Assembly (NCBI GenBank): GCA_964412105.1
Contig: CAYPNM010000012.1
Location: forward strand, 13,553 to 77,552
DNA from: JAKAGZ01 sp964412105
Lineage (GTDB): Bacteria > Bacteroidota > Ignavibacteria > Ignavibacteriales > Ignavibacteriaceae
DNA length: 64,000 nt
Direction of reading: 5' to 3'
Shown: positions 8,713 to 16,998 of the stretch, in pieces
How positions within the stretch are numbered: position 1 is the first letter of the stretch
Layout: every line of letters starts with the position of its first letter
Position numbers and translations under genes: made by a program
The notes under the pieces: model-generated
Database searches by the model: none
What the model saw: the letters and a program-made list of their open reading frames with translations, nothing else
What the model was told of the DNA's origin: nothing

Positions 8713-10866
8713 GTGAATGATATATTAACTAATAAACTATCCTTCTTTTCCGTGTGTTTATTCATTTTGATGTTGCAGGCTACATCCCAAGCACAGAATA
8801 AAACAATTTATGCTGTAAGAGTTAATACTCCTCCTGTTCTGGATGGTGTGCTTAATGATTCTGTTTGGGCACTGGCAAAACCAATTTCTGATTTCACTCA
8901 ACAGGAACCAATCGCAGGCAATAAAGCAACATTCAAAACCGAAGTAAGAATTATTTACGATAGTAAAAATCTTTATGTAAGCTTTATGTGTTACGATAAT
9001 GATCCCAGTAAAATTATTGCACGTGCGTTAAGGCTCGATGGTGCTTGGGGAGCAGATGACAACATTTCTTTATATTTTGATACTTTCAATGACGATAGAA
9101 ACGCATACTGGTTTGGGACCAATCCTCTTGGTATGCGGGATGATGCATTACTAACCAGCAGTAATGGCTTCAGTGGATTCCATGAAAGCTGGAACGGTAT
9201 CTGGGATGTAAGTTCCGCAATAGTAGATAGTGGTTGGAGCACAGAAATGGTTTTTCCATTTTCAACTTTTAAATTCTACGATAAAGATGTACAACATTGG
9301 GGGGTAAATTTTCAACGAGTGATACAAAGATTGGGAGAAACCGATCAATGGGCCGGCATCGGAAAAGATAAGGACTTCTTTAATATTTCTTTTGCTGGGG
9401 ATCTTCTGGGAATAAATGGAATTAAAAGAGGAAATCCCATATATTTAAAGCCATTTGTAACTGCAGGAGCAGAGGCAACTAACGAGGCAAACACTTATAT
9501 TCATAAATTAGGATTAGATGTAAAATATGGAATAGCACAGGCACTATCGCTGGATCTAACATTCAATACAGACTTTGCACAAGTGGAATCTGACAGGTCA
9601 ATAATAAATCTTACAAGATTCCCCCTTTTTTTCCCAGAAAAAAGAGACTTCTTTCTTGAAGGAGCAAGCGTCTTTAACTTTTCTTTTGGAGGAAATGATA
9701 ATCTCTTCTACAGTAGAAGAATAGGGATCCACAATGGTCATGAAATTCCGATAATTGCCGGAGCAAAGTTAGTAGGCAGAGCTGATAAAATGGAAATTGG
9801 TTTTATAAATATGCAGACTAGGAACGAGGATATATTACCTTCCACTAATTATGGAGTAGCAAGAGTTAAGTATGATGTATTTGATCAATCGTATGTTGGT
9901 GGATTTATATCAAACAGAGTTTCAAGAGATAATTTTAATAGGTCACTTGGTCTTGATGCTGTGATGACGACCAGTTCTTTGTTCGGAGATAAGACTCTGT
10001 CCATTGGTACAAATATTGCAAAGACTGATGAAAAGCACGGGCCTAAAAATTCTTGGGCAGGAAGGTTTTACCTTGATTACCCAAACGACCTTATTAACCA
10101 GTTTATGGCATATACTTTTATACAGGAAAATTTTAACCCTGGAATTGGATTTGTATCAAGAACCGGAACCCAGGAATTTGATTATAATCTTGATATCTCA
10201 CCGCGTATTAATTGGGGAATTATTAACCAGTTAAGGTTCGCACCAATTGAATCAGGGTTCCTTTATGATAGAGATAATAACCTGCTTGGCGCTGATATTA
10301 CTTTTCAGCCTTTTGGCTTTTCTACCATTCATAATGATAATTTCTCTTTCCAAATCGACAGGCAATTCGATTACGTGCAAAATTCATATACAATCTTTAA
10401 TAATACTACTATTCCGGCAGGAAGATACTGGTATACCAATTATGACCTGCAGCTGGGAACAGGAAGAGGACGGCCATTATATGGTAAAATAGAATTGAAT
10501 ACAGGAAATTATTATACTGGAAAAAGAAATTATTATTATACTGAATTAAATTGGATCTCGGATAAACAGTTTACGTTGTCAGTAGACTATCAGCGTAATG
10601 AGATTTCTCTTCCTCAGAACAAATTTACAACAAATGAGGTCGGAGCAAATTTGCTATACGATTTTTCCACAAAGACACACACCTCGATTTTTGCGCAATG
10701 GAACAATGGTGATAAAGATTTAAATATTAATTATAGATTCAACTGGGAGCCCGAAGTTGGGAGCAATTTCTATTTAGTAATAAATCACCTTATTGATACC
10801 TCCGGTAAATTGAGGACAAAAGATTTTGCAATATTAGCAAAAATAGTCTGGTTATTTATAATTTGA
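8713..10866 (+). CDS. CBM9/DUF5916 outer-membrane protein
   Basis: Secreted protein with an N-terminal carbohydrate-binding-module-9-like beta-sandwich (PVLDGVLNDSVWALAKPI) and a long C-terminal part predicted as a beta-barrel (DUF5916). Family marks include YFDTFNDDRNAYWFGTNP, FFPEKRDFFLEGASVFNF and LFYSRRIG. I prefer the GTG at 8713, which gives MNDILTNKLSFFSVCLFIL, a good signal peptide ending near ATSQAQ; the frame remains open back to a TTG at 8677, which would add 12 unlikely residues. The substrate is unknown; relatives are common in Bacteroidota-like genomes and often sit near secreted peptidases. It is 16 nt upstream of the NTPase gene. Confidence 0.82.
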   Translation: MNDILTNKLSFFSVCLFILMLQATSQAQNKTIYAVRVNTPPVLDGVLNDSVWALAKPISDFTQQEPIAGNKATFKTEVRIIYDSKNLYVSFMCYDNDPSKIIARALRLDGAWGADDNISLYFDTFNDDRNAYWFGTNPLGMRDDALLTSSNGFSGFHESWNGIWDVSSAIVDSGWSTEMVFPFSTFKFYDKDVQHWGVNFQRVIQRLGETDQWAGIGKDKDFFNISFAGDLLGINGIKRGNPIYLKPFVTAGAEATNEANTYIHKLGLDVKYGIAQALSLDLTFNTDFAQVESDRSIINLTRFPLFFPEKRDFFLEGASVFNFSFGGNDNLFYSRRIGIHNGHEIPIIAGAKLVGRADKMEIGFINMQTRNEDILPSTNYGVARVKYDVFDQSYVGGFISNRVSRDNFNRSLGLDAVMTTSSLFGDKTLSIGTNIAKTDEKHGPKNSWAGRFYLDYPNDLINQFMAYTFIQENFNPGIGFVSRTGTQEFDYNLDISPRINWGIINQLRFAPIESGFLYDRDNNLLGADITFQPFGFSTIHNDNFSFQIDRQFDYVQNSYTIFNNTTIPAGRYWYTNYDLQLGTGRGRPLYGKIELNTGNYYTGKRNYYYTELNWISDKQFTLSVDYQRNEISLPQNKFTTNEVGANLLYDFSTKTHTSIFAQWNNGDKDLNINYRFNWEPEVGSNFYLVINHLIDTSGKLRTKDFAILAKIVWLFII

Positions 10867-10882
10867 AAATTCAAAAATTATT

Positions 10883-11419
10883 ATGACTAAAATACTTGTA
10901 GGTTCAAAAAACCCTGTAAAGATCCGCTCTGTTGAAGAATCGTTTGAAAATTATTTTGAAAACATTGAAGTTATCGGAATTGATGTTAATAGCAGAGTAT
11001 CTGCCCAACCCGTTAATGATGAAACTTTTGAAGGAGCAAAAAATCGAGCCTTTGAATTAATAAGAAAAAACAAAGAGGAGAAATTAAACGCTGATTTTTT
11101 TGTGGGAATTGAAGGTGGAATAACTCAGATTTATTCCAAATGGTTTGCTTTTGGCTGCATGTGTATCGCCGACAAAGATGGGAAAACCGGATTTGGAACT
11201 TCGGCACATTTTGAATTACCTGAACGAATAGTTAACGAATTATTGAACGGTAAAGAGCTAGGTGATGTTATGGATGAAATTCAAAATAAATCAAACACAA
11301 AACAAAAGCACGGTGCTATTGGTTATTTTACAAACGGTGCAATAGGCAGGGCGGAGTTATATATACCGGGATTGATAACCGCTTTAATACCATTCCTTCA
11401 CAAGGAACATTACTTTTAG
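10883..11419 (+). CDS. yjjX: Inosine/xanthosine triphosphatase (DUF84, YjjX family)
   Basis: House-cleaning NTPase that hydrolyses non-canonical ITP/XTP to diphosphates. At 178 residues it fits the family. Signatures: ILVGSKNPVKIRSVEESF at the N-terminus, SAQPVNDETFEGAKNRAFE, FFVGIEGGI, and KHGAIGYFTNGAIGR near the C-terminus. It is a cytoplasmic enzyme lying between two exported proteins, 16 nt after the DUF5916 gene, and may be transcribed with it without a functional link. Confidence 0.88.
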   Translation: MTKILVGSKNPVKIRSVEESFENYFENIEVIGIDVNSRVSAQPVNDETFEGAKNRAFELIRKNKEEKLNADFFVGIEGGITQIYSKWFAFGCMCIADKDGKTGFGTSAHFELPERIVNELLNGKELGDVMDEIQNKSNTKQKHGAIGYFTNGAIGRAELYIPGLITALIPFLHKEHYF

Positions 11420-11463
11420 AATATATTACTTAATGAGTGCTAAATTAATTTAAAGGTATTAAA

Positions 11464-14427
11464 ATGAAAAAAATATTACTTGCTTTATTATCTATGATAT
11501 TTATTTTTAATTATTCATTCCCTCAAACAAATCCTTATCCGGCAACCACAGCCGAAAAAAGATTTGAAGCATTCAAGCAAAGGGAAAACCTTCGCAAGAA
11601 TTCATTGTTAAAAAATGTACAACTTCGTTCAATCGGGCCAACTATTATGAGTGGAAGAGTCACAGATATAGATGTTAATCCTGAAGATCCTACAATTTTT
11701 TACGTAGCTTATGCAAGTGGGGGATTGTGGAAAACAACGGATAATGGAATTTCCTTCACTCCCATTTTTGACCACGAAGCTTCTATGACTATTGGTGATA
11801 TTGCTGTCGATTGGAAACACGGTGAAACCATCTGGGTAGGAACCGGTGAAAATAATTCGAGCAGATCATCATACGCAGGAACCGGAATTTATAAAAGCAT
11901 AGATAAAGGGAAAACATGGAATTACGTTGGATTGGGAGAGACACAGCATATTGGTAAAATTATTATTGATCCTGATGATCCAAACACTGTCTGGGTAGCA
12001 GCTGTAGGACATCTTTATTCCCCAAATTTGGAAAGAGGGATTTTCAAAACCACTAATGGTGGTAAAACCTGGGAAAAAACTCTGTTTATTGATGATAACA
12101 CAGGAGCAATTGACCTTGTAATTGATCCGAATAATCCGCAAACCCTGTATGCCGCTACGTGGTACAGAACCAGAAGGGCATGGAATTTTGTGGGGGCCGG
12201 AAAAACTTCAGGGATTTATAAAAGTGAAGATGGCGGAAATAATTGGAAATTACTCTCATCTAAAGAAAGTGGCTTTCCGACTGGAGACGGAGTCGGTAGA
12301 ATCGGTCTTGCAATCTATCCCAAAAATTCAAATATAATTTATGCAGTTGTAGATAATCAATCGCATAGACCTGAAGAAAAGACAAAAGAAAAACCGTCTA
12401 TTACAAAGGAAATGTTAAAGAATATGTCAAAAGAGGATTTTCTAAAATTGAAGGATGAAGATATTAACAAATTCTTAGATGATAACAATTTTCCTATGGA
12501 GTATACCGCCGAAAAAATAAAACAAATGATTAAAGAAAATAAAATAAAGCCATCGGCACTGGTTGATTACATTTCTGATGAGAATGCTGATTTATACAAT
12601 ACACCAGTAATCGGGGCAGAAGTTTATAGATCCGATGATGGAGGGAAAACTTGGAATAAAACAAATAAAGGTTACATTAACGACTTGTTCTACACATATG
12701 GATATTATTTCGGATTAATTCGTGTTGATCCGGAAAATGTAAATGAAATTTATATAGGTGGTGTTTTTATCTTGAAATCAACAGACGGTGGCAAAACTTT
12801 CAAATCTATTGATGCAGACAATGTCCATGGTGACTTTCATACCATTTGGGTCGATCCAAATAAAGAAGGACACTTGATAATCGGAAATGATGGAGGATTA
12901 AATATTACCTATGATAATGGTAAAACCTACTTTAAAGCAAACACGCCTGCCGTTGGTCAGTTTTATTCTATAGCGGTCGATATGGATAAACCGTACAACG
13001 TTTATGGAGGATTACAGGATAACGGTGTGTGGACTGGTCCAAGCACCTACACACCAAACTATGAATGGTATGCATCAGGACAATATCCATTCAAATCAAT
13101 AATGGGGGGAGATGGCATGCAGGTCCAGGTTGATACAACTGATAATACAACTGTTTATACTGGTTACCAGTTCGGCTTTTATTATAGGGTAAATAAAAAT
13201 ACTGATAAGTCTGATCCTGTTACTCCTGAAAGAAAGCTGGGTGAAAAGGCTTTAAGATTTAATTGGCAAACTCCCATTAAATTATCTCCGCACAATCACG
13301 ATATCTTTTATATTGGAGCAAATAAGCTATTTCGTTCTCTTGATCAGGGGAAAACGTATCAGCCAATATCAGGTGATCTGACTAAAGGCCCAAAGAAAGG
13401 TGATGTCCCGTTTGGTACTTTGACTACCATCGACGAATCATCACTTAAATTTGGACTAATATATACTGGCAGCGATGACGGATTAGTTTATATTTCAAAG
13501 GATGGAGGAGGTAGCTGGACTAACATATCAACAGGATTACCGCAGAATCTTTACATTAGTAGAGTTTTCCCCTCATTCAAAGATACCGGAACAGTTTATG
13601 TCTCCTTAAATGGCTATAGATGGGATGATTTTAATTCATATGTTTATAAGTCAACTAATTACGGCTCATCGTGGGAAAAGATTGGAAATGATCTCCCGGC
13701 AGAACCTGTTAATGTTATAAAGGAGGACCCAATAAATTCGAACGTAATTTATGTCGGCACCGATCATGGACTTTATGTATCTCTGGATGCTGGCGAAACA
13801 TTTATGGGAATGTTCAAGGGAATGCCCGATGTTCCCGTACACGACCTCGTTGTACAACCCCGTGATAAGGATATCGTTATCGGAACTCACGGACGATCAA
13901 TTTATATCGGTGATGTAAATTACGTTGAACAATTAACCAATGATCTGCTGGCTGAAAATCTGCATTTATTCCCGCTCAAAAATGAAACTTATAAAGATTC
14001 ATGGGGAAAGAAATACTATGCCTGGGGTCAGCCAAATGAACCCAAAATGAAAATTGTTTACTTCTCTGATAAAAATGGTGTTGCTAATTTCGATATAAAA
14101 ACCGAAAATAATGATGTGGTTAAAACATTTTCAGATACTACATCAAAAGGCTTAAACATTGTCGATTATGATCTCTCTATTGATTCAAATAAAGTTGATC
14201 AGTATAAATCCTTTATAAAAGGGAAATCAAAGAGCGATGAAGATCAATTTAAAGAAACCGATACAGGGAAGACTTATCTGCATCCGGGTAAATATACTTT
14301 GGAAATTGAAATAGAAGGTATAAAAAAATCTCAATCATTTGAAATAAAAGAGCCGAAACAGAGAAAAAGGGATTCAGAAGATCAACGTCTTAAAAATGAA
14401 ATTCCAATAAATTTCGAAAAGGATTAA
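11464..14427 (+). CDS. Secreted VPS10/sortilin-like BNR-repeat beta-propeller protein
   Basis: A 987-residue exported protein with signal peptide MKKILLALLSMIFIFNYSF. It contains many Asp-box/BNR-type repeats characteristic of glycosyl-hydrolase-like and VPS10 propellers, for example KTTDNGISFTPI, GIYKSIDKGKTWNYVG, GIYKSEDGGNNWKLL, VYRSDDGGKTWNKT and LVYISKDGGGSWTNIS. An insert of about 90 charged residues (near 300-390) interrupts the propeller. The C-terminal part (from about 830) is charged and ends KDSEDQRL-like with no sorting motif that I recognise. Repeats of this class bind or process glycans or peptides; no catalytic residues can be assigned. The next gene starts 2 nt after the stop, so the two are very likely co-translated. 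Confidence 0.8.
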   Translation: MKKILLALLSMIFIFNYSFPQTNPYPATTAEKRFEAFKQRENLRKNSLLKNVQLRSIGPTIMSGRVTDIDVNPEDPTIFYVAYASGGLWKTTDNGISFTPIFDHEASMTIGDIAVDWKHGETIWVGTGENNSSRSSYAGTGIYKSIDKGKTWNYVGLGETQHIGKIIIDPDDPNTVWVAAVGHLYSPNLERGIFKTTNGGKTWEKTLFIDDNTGAIDLVIDPNNPQTLYAATWYRTRRAWNFVGAGKTSGIYKSEDGGNNWKLLSSKESGFPTGDGVGRIGLAIYPKNSNIIYAVVDNQSHRPEEKTKEKPSITKEMLKNMSKEDFLKLKDEDINKFLDDNNFPMEYTAEKIKQMIKENKIKPSALVDYISDENADLYNTPVIGAEVYRSDDGGKTWNKTNKGYINDLFYTYGYYFGLIRVDPENVNEIYIGGVFILKSTDGGKTFKSIDADNVHGDFHTIWVDPNKEGHLIIGNDGGLNITYDNGKTYFKANTPAVGQFYSIAVDMDKPYNVYGGLQDNGVWTGPSTYTPNYEWYASGQYPFKSIMGGDGMQVQVDTTDNTTVYTGYQFGFYYRVNKNTDKSDPVTPERKLGEKALRFNWQTPIKLSPHNHDIFYIGANKLFRSLDQGKTYQPISGDLTKGPKKGDVPFGTLTTIDESSLKFGLIYTGSDDGLVYISKDGGGSWTNISTGLPQNLYISRVFPSFKDTGTVYVSLNGYRWDDFNSYVYKSTNYGSSWEKIGNDLPAEPVNVIKEDPINSNVIYVGTDHGLYVSLDAGETFMGMFKGMPDVPVHDLVVQPRDKDIVIGTHGRSIYIGDVNYVEQLTNDLLAENLHLFPLKNETYKDSWGKKYYAWGQPNEPKMKIVYFSDKNGVANFDIKTENNDVVKTFSDTTSKGLNIVDYDLSIDSNKVDQYKSFIKGKSKSDEDQFKETDTGKTYLHPGKYTLEIEIEGIKKSQSFEIKEPKQRKRDSEDQRLKNEIPINFEKD

Positions 14428-14429
14428 AA

Positions 14430-14936
14430 ATGAAAAACCTTGTAAGATTTCCTGCTTCAGTTATAATATTGATATGTAGCGTTTTCATAAATAATTATGG
14501 ACAGGAAATAGACAGCAGGTACAAAAAAAATATTTTGGAAAAAGGCAAAGCCGAGTTAATAAAAACCGAGCTGGAATTTTACAAGGCAACACAAGAAAAA
14601 GGATGGGGGCAGGCATTTATTGAATTTGCTGATGACAGCGCGGCATTACTCAGACAGGATGCTTTTCCGGTAATTAATAAATCCGCAATTATACAGTTGT
14701 TTAAAGATAAGGAAGGTAATGTCTTAAATTTAAAATGGACGCCTTCAAAAGCTGAAATTTCGAATGATGGAAGTCTTGGCTACACTTACGGCAATTGGAT
14801 ATTTATATCGAAAGATAAAGATGGAAAAGAAGAATATACTTATGGGAATTATGTTACAATCTGGAAAAAACAACCCGGTGGCGGATGGAAATTTGTTCTT
14901 GATGGGGGAAATACGACTCCCCCTCCAGTAAAATGA
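14430..14936 (+). CDS. Exported SnoaL/DUF4440-type NTF2-like protein
   Basis: A 168-residue protein with signal segment VRFPASVIILICSVFINNYG followed by a cone-shaped NTF2-like domain typical of DUF4440 (EKGWGQAFIEFADDSAALLR, YTYGNWIFISKD, YGNYVTIWKKQPGGGWKFVLDGG). Such domains bind small ligands or act as isomerases or dehydratases; nothing here fixes a reaction. It starts 2 nt after the VPS10-like gene and probably works in the same periplasmic or extracellular setting. A second NTF2-like protein is at 42829. Confidence 0.75.
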   Translation: MKNLVRFPASVIILICSVFINNYGQEIDSRYKKNILEKGKAELIKTELEFYKATQEKGWGQAFIEFADDSAALLRQDAFPVINKSAIIQLFKDKEGNVLNLKWTPSKAEISNDGSLGYTYGNWIFISKDKDGKEEYTYGNYVTIWKKQPGGGWKFVLDGGNTTPPPVK

Positions 14937-14941
14937 AGAAC

Positions 14942-14968
14942 AAAAAAGCCCGGCTTTTAATACCGGGC
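14942..14968 (-). terminator. Intrinsic terminator after the rhodanese-like gene
   Basis: Perfect GCCCGG/CCGGGC stem (14948-14953 with 14963-14968), 9-nt loop, followed on the minus strand by six T residues. It lies 25 nt past the stop of the minus-strand gene. On the plus strand the hairpin is followed only by ATTTGCTT, so use for the converging plus-strand gene is less certain. Confidence 0.8.
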
Positions 14969-14993
14969 CATTTGCTTCCATATTAATAATTAC

Positions 14994-15380
14994 TTATTCA
15001 GAACTTTGCCTATAGGCCATCATTCCACCAAGCACATTTATTGCCTTAAATCCATGATTCCTTAAAATTTCAGCAGCAAGTTTCGATGGGATACCCGATC
15101 TGCTGATAATATAAATATCCTGATTTTTATACTTAGCAAGTTCATTAATTCTCTTTTCAAGTTCCTGCAAAGGAATGTTTATAGCACCATCAATTTTTCC
15201 CAAAGGACCTGTAAGTTCGTCCTGCATTCTGACATCAAGAATCACAATAGACTTATTTGCTTTCATTTCCTTTTTGAAAGCATTTACTGTAACATTTTTC
15301 GCAGTCGAGTCAGCCTCTGCAGCAAATGAAGTTATTGCAAAAAAGATCATTAATAGTATTATTATCCTAAATTTTTGCAT
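14994..15380 (-). CDS. Exported rhodanese-like domain protein lacking the catalytic cysteine
   Basis: A 128-residue protein with signal peptide MQKFRIIILLMIFFAITSFA and a single rhodanese domain: VNAFKKEMKANKSIVILDVR, GAINIPLQELEKRI, and AAEILRNHGFKAINVLGGM. The active-site loop, normally C-R-S-G, reads ISRSGIPS, with Ser93 (codon AGC) at the Cys position. Sulfur transfer through a persulfide is therefore not expected; a binding or regulatory role is more likely. A good AAAGGAATG ribosome site precedes the ATG. Its terminator follows directly. It lies 104 nt downstream of the anti-sigma gene on the same strand. Confidence 0.82.
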   Translation of the reverse strand: MQKFRIIILLMIFFAITSFAAEADSTAKNVTVNAFKKEMKANKSIVILDVRMQDELTGPLGKIDGAINIPLQELEKRINELAKYKNQDIYIISRSGIPSKLAAEILRNHGFKAINVLGGMMAYRQSSE

Positions 15381-15484
15381 TTTTCATTCCTTTATTTCTC
15401 CGTTAGACACCATTAAATTGTAATAAGTTTCAAAAATATTCAATATTATTTCTGTAGAATCTCATTAATTAGCAATATTTGTCA

Positions 15485-15724
15485 CTATTGATCTTCCAAA
15501 CCTAATTTTTTCATTAGTCTTTCATGACATTCATCTGAAACTTCAAGATCATACTTTTTATAAAACTCTATCGTCTTTCCAACTGAAGAGAAATAATGCT
15601 GGCAGTTTGGACAATTTGAAAGATGTTCTTTTATCTCAATACATTTTTGAGATTCAAGTTCCTCCCCAAGACTTTCACAAATGTGATTCATCACAACTTT
15701 GCAATCAATCTTTTTTATGTTCAT
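15485..15724 (-). CDS. Zinc-finger anti-sigma factor (zf-HC2 type)
   Basis: A 79-residue protein whose EHLSNCPNCQHYF segment is the HxxxCxxC zinc motif of anti-sigma ZAS domains, with an upstream Cys in KCIEIKEH that could be the remaining ligand. There is no transmembrane segment, so it resembles soluble redox- or metal-sensing anti-sigma factors such as RsrA or ChrR-type N-domains. Its ATG overlaps the stop of the ECF sigma gene by 4 nt, the classic sigma/anti-sigma arrangement, so it most likely binds and inhibits that sigma factor. Confidence 0.85.
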   Translation of the reverse strand: MNIKKIDCKVVMNHICESLGEELESQKCIEIKEHLSNCPNCQHYFSSVGKTIEFYKKYDLEVSDECHERLMKKLGLEDQ

Positions 15725-16329
15725 TTTTCCACCACTTTACTTATTTCATTTCTTAAAAATGCCCTTGCCCTGTGCAGCCTGGATTTCACTGCAGGTACTG
15801 AAAGATCAGCAATCTTAGCCGTCTCCTCCGTTGATAAGCCGTTTACATCCCGCAAAATAAAAACGACTCTATAATCAAGAGATAATTTGCTAATTGCGTC
15901 ATCAAGTATTCTTTTTAATTCGGCATTTTCAGTTAAATCAGAAGGAACAGAACTCCAATCCGGTATTAATTTATCTTCCGGTATATCTGCTTGATCGTCA
16001 TCTAATGAAACAAAATTATATTTTTTCTTTCTCAAATCCATCAGGCAGTGATTCATTACTATTCTGTAGAGCCACGTTGAAAGCTTTGATTTTCCATCAA
16101 ACTGGCTAAGAGATTTTATCATACTTAGAAAAGTTTCCTGCATAGTGTTCTCTGCTTTTTCAGGATCCCGGCAAATCTTAAAAGCAAAATTGTACACAGT
16201 TTTTTCATAATTATTAACCAGTCGCGACAAAGCCCCTTTATCACCTGATTGAGCTTTATCCAGCAATTCAGCTTCGTCCATTTGATGCTTTGTAATATTT
16301 AAGGATTCATTCATATTTAGCTTATTCAT
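15721..16329 (-). CDS. ECF RNA polymerase sigma factor
   Basis: A 202-residue sigma-70-family factor of the ECF group. Region 2: ALSRLVNNYEKTVYNFAFKI through ENTMQETFLSMIKSL and KLSTWLYRIVMNHCLMDLR; region 4: AISKLSLDYRVVFILRDVNG, LSTEETAKIADLSVPAVKS and RLHRARAFLR. An acidic linker separates the two. It overlaps the upstream alkA-like gene and the downstream anti-sigma gene by 4 nt each. ECF factors usually drive their own operon, so the DNA-repair gene may belong to its regulon. Confidence 0.93.
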   Translation of the reverse strand: MNKLNMNESLNITKHQMDEAELLDKAQSGDKGALSRLVNNYEKTVYNFAFKICRDPEKAENTMQETFLSMIKSLSQFDGKSKLSTWLYRIVMNHCLMDLRKKKYNFVSLDDDQADIPEDKLIPDWSSVPSDLTENAELKRILDDAISKLSLDYRVVFILRDVNGLSTEETAKIADLSVPAVKSRLHRARAFLRNEISKVVEK

Positions 16330-16949
16330 ACAACAATTTTCATATCAATGCTTCTCCATAGATACCAGCTGGCAATCGAATTATAGGGACTCCAACTGTT
16401 TTGTTTAGATAGTTTTTTTAACCTTTCTTCACCGGGCAATTTTCTCAATCCATAATTCAATTTAGCTGCTTTTCTTATACCAAGATCGTTCACTGGCAAC
16501 ACATCTAATCTACCCAACGTAAAAATAAGAAACATATGCACTGTCCAAATTCCCACACCTTTTACTTTTGTGAGCTCATTGATTATTTCTTCATCAGACA
16601 TCTTTTTTAATCCTCTGAAATGTATTTCGTTTCCAATAATTTTCTGAGAAAGATCCTTGATATATCCTACTTTAGCCCAGGACAAACCCAAACTTCTTAG
16701 TTTTTGATCGGCAGTAGAGATAATGTCCTCCGGAAAAGGCTTATAATTAAAAAAACTAAAAAATCTTTCCTTAATTGCACCAGCTACAACTGTAGATAGT
16801 TGCTGACCCACAATCGATCTTAACAAAGCGTGATAATAATCGCGTTTTGGCTTTAAATTAAGGCAACCAGCTGCATCAATAATTGCCGCTAACCTCTTGT
16901 CATTGTTATAAATATGACTGATACCATTTTCTATTTCGATAGAATTCAT
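16326..16949 (-). CDS. DNA-3-methyladenine glycosylase II-like (HhH-GPD) base-excision enzyme
   Basis: A 207-residue DNA glycosylase of the HhH-GPD superfamily that excises alkylated bases. Helix-hairpin-helix: ELTKVKGVGIWTVHMFLIFT, followed by VLPVNDLGIRKAA, which supplies the catalytic Asp. The N-terminal LLRSIVGQQLSTVVAGAIKE is the conserved QQLS segment of this group. No iron-sulfur cluster cysteines are present, so it is AlkA/MagIII-like rather than MutY/Nth-like. It is the first gene of an overlapping operon with an ECF sigma and its anti-sigma, pointing to stress-induced repair. The divergent kinase gene starts 49 nt away. Confidence 0.88.
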   Translation of the reverse strand: MNSIEIENGISHIYNNDKRLAAIIDAAGCLNLKPKRDYYHALLRSIVGQQLSTVVAGAIKERFFSFFNYKPFPEDIISTADQKLRSLGLSWAKVGYIKDLSQKIIGNEIHFRGLKKMSDEEIINELTKVKGVGIWTVHMFLIFTLGRLDVLPVNDLGIRKAAKLNYGLRKLPGEERLKKLSKQNSWSPYNSIASWYLWRSIDMKIVV

Positions 16950-16998
16950 TATACTTAGAGATATTTAATAAAACAATATAGTAATATACTCCAAAATT

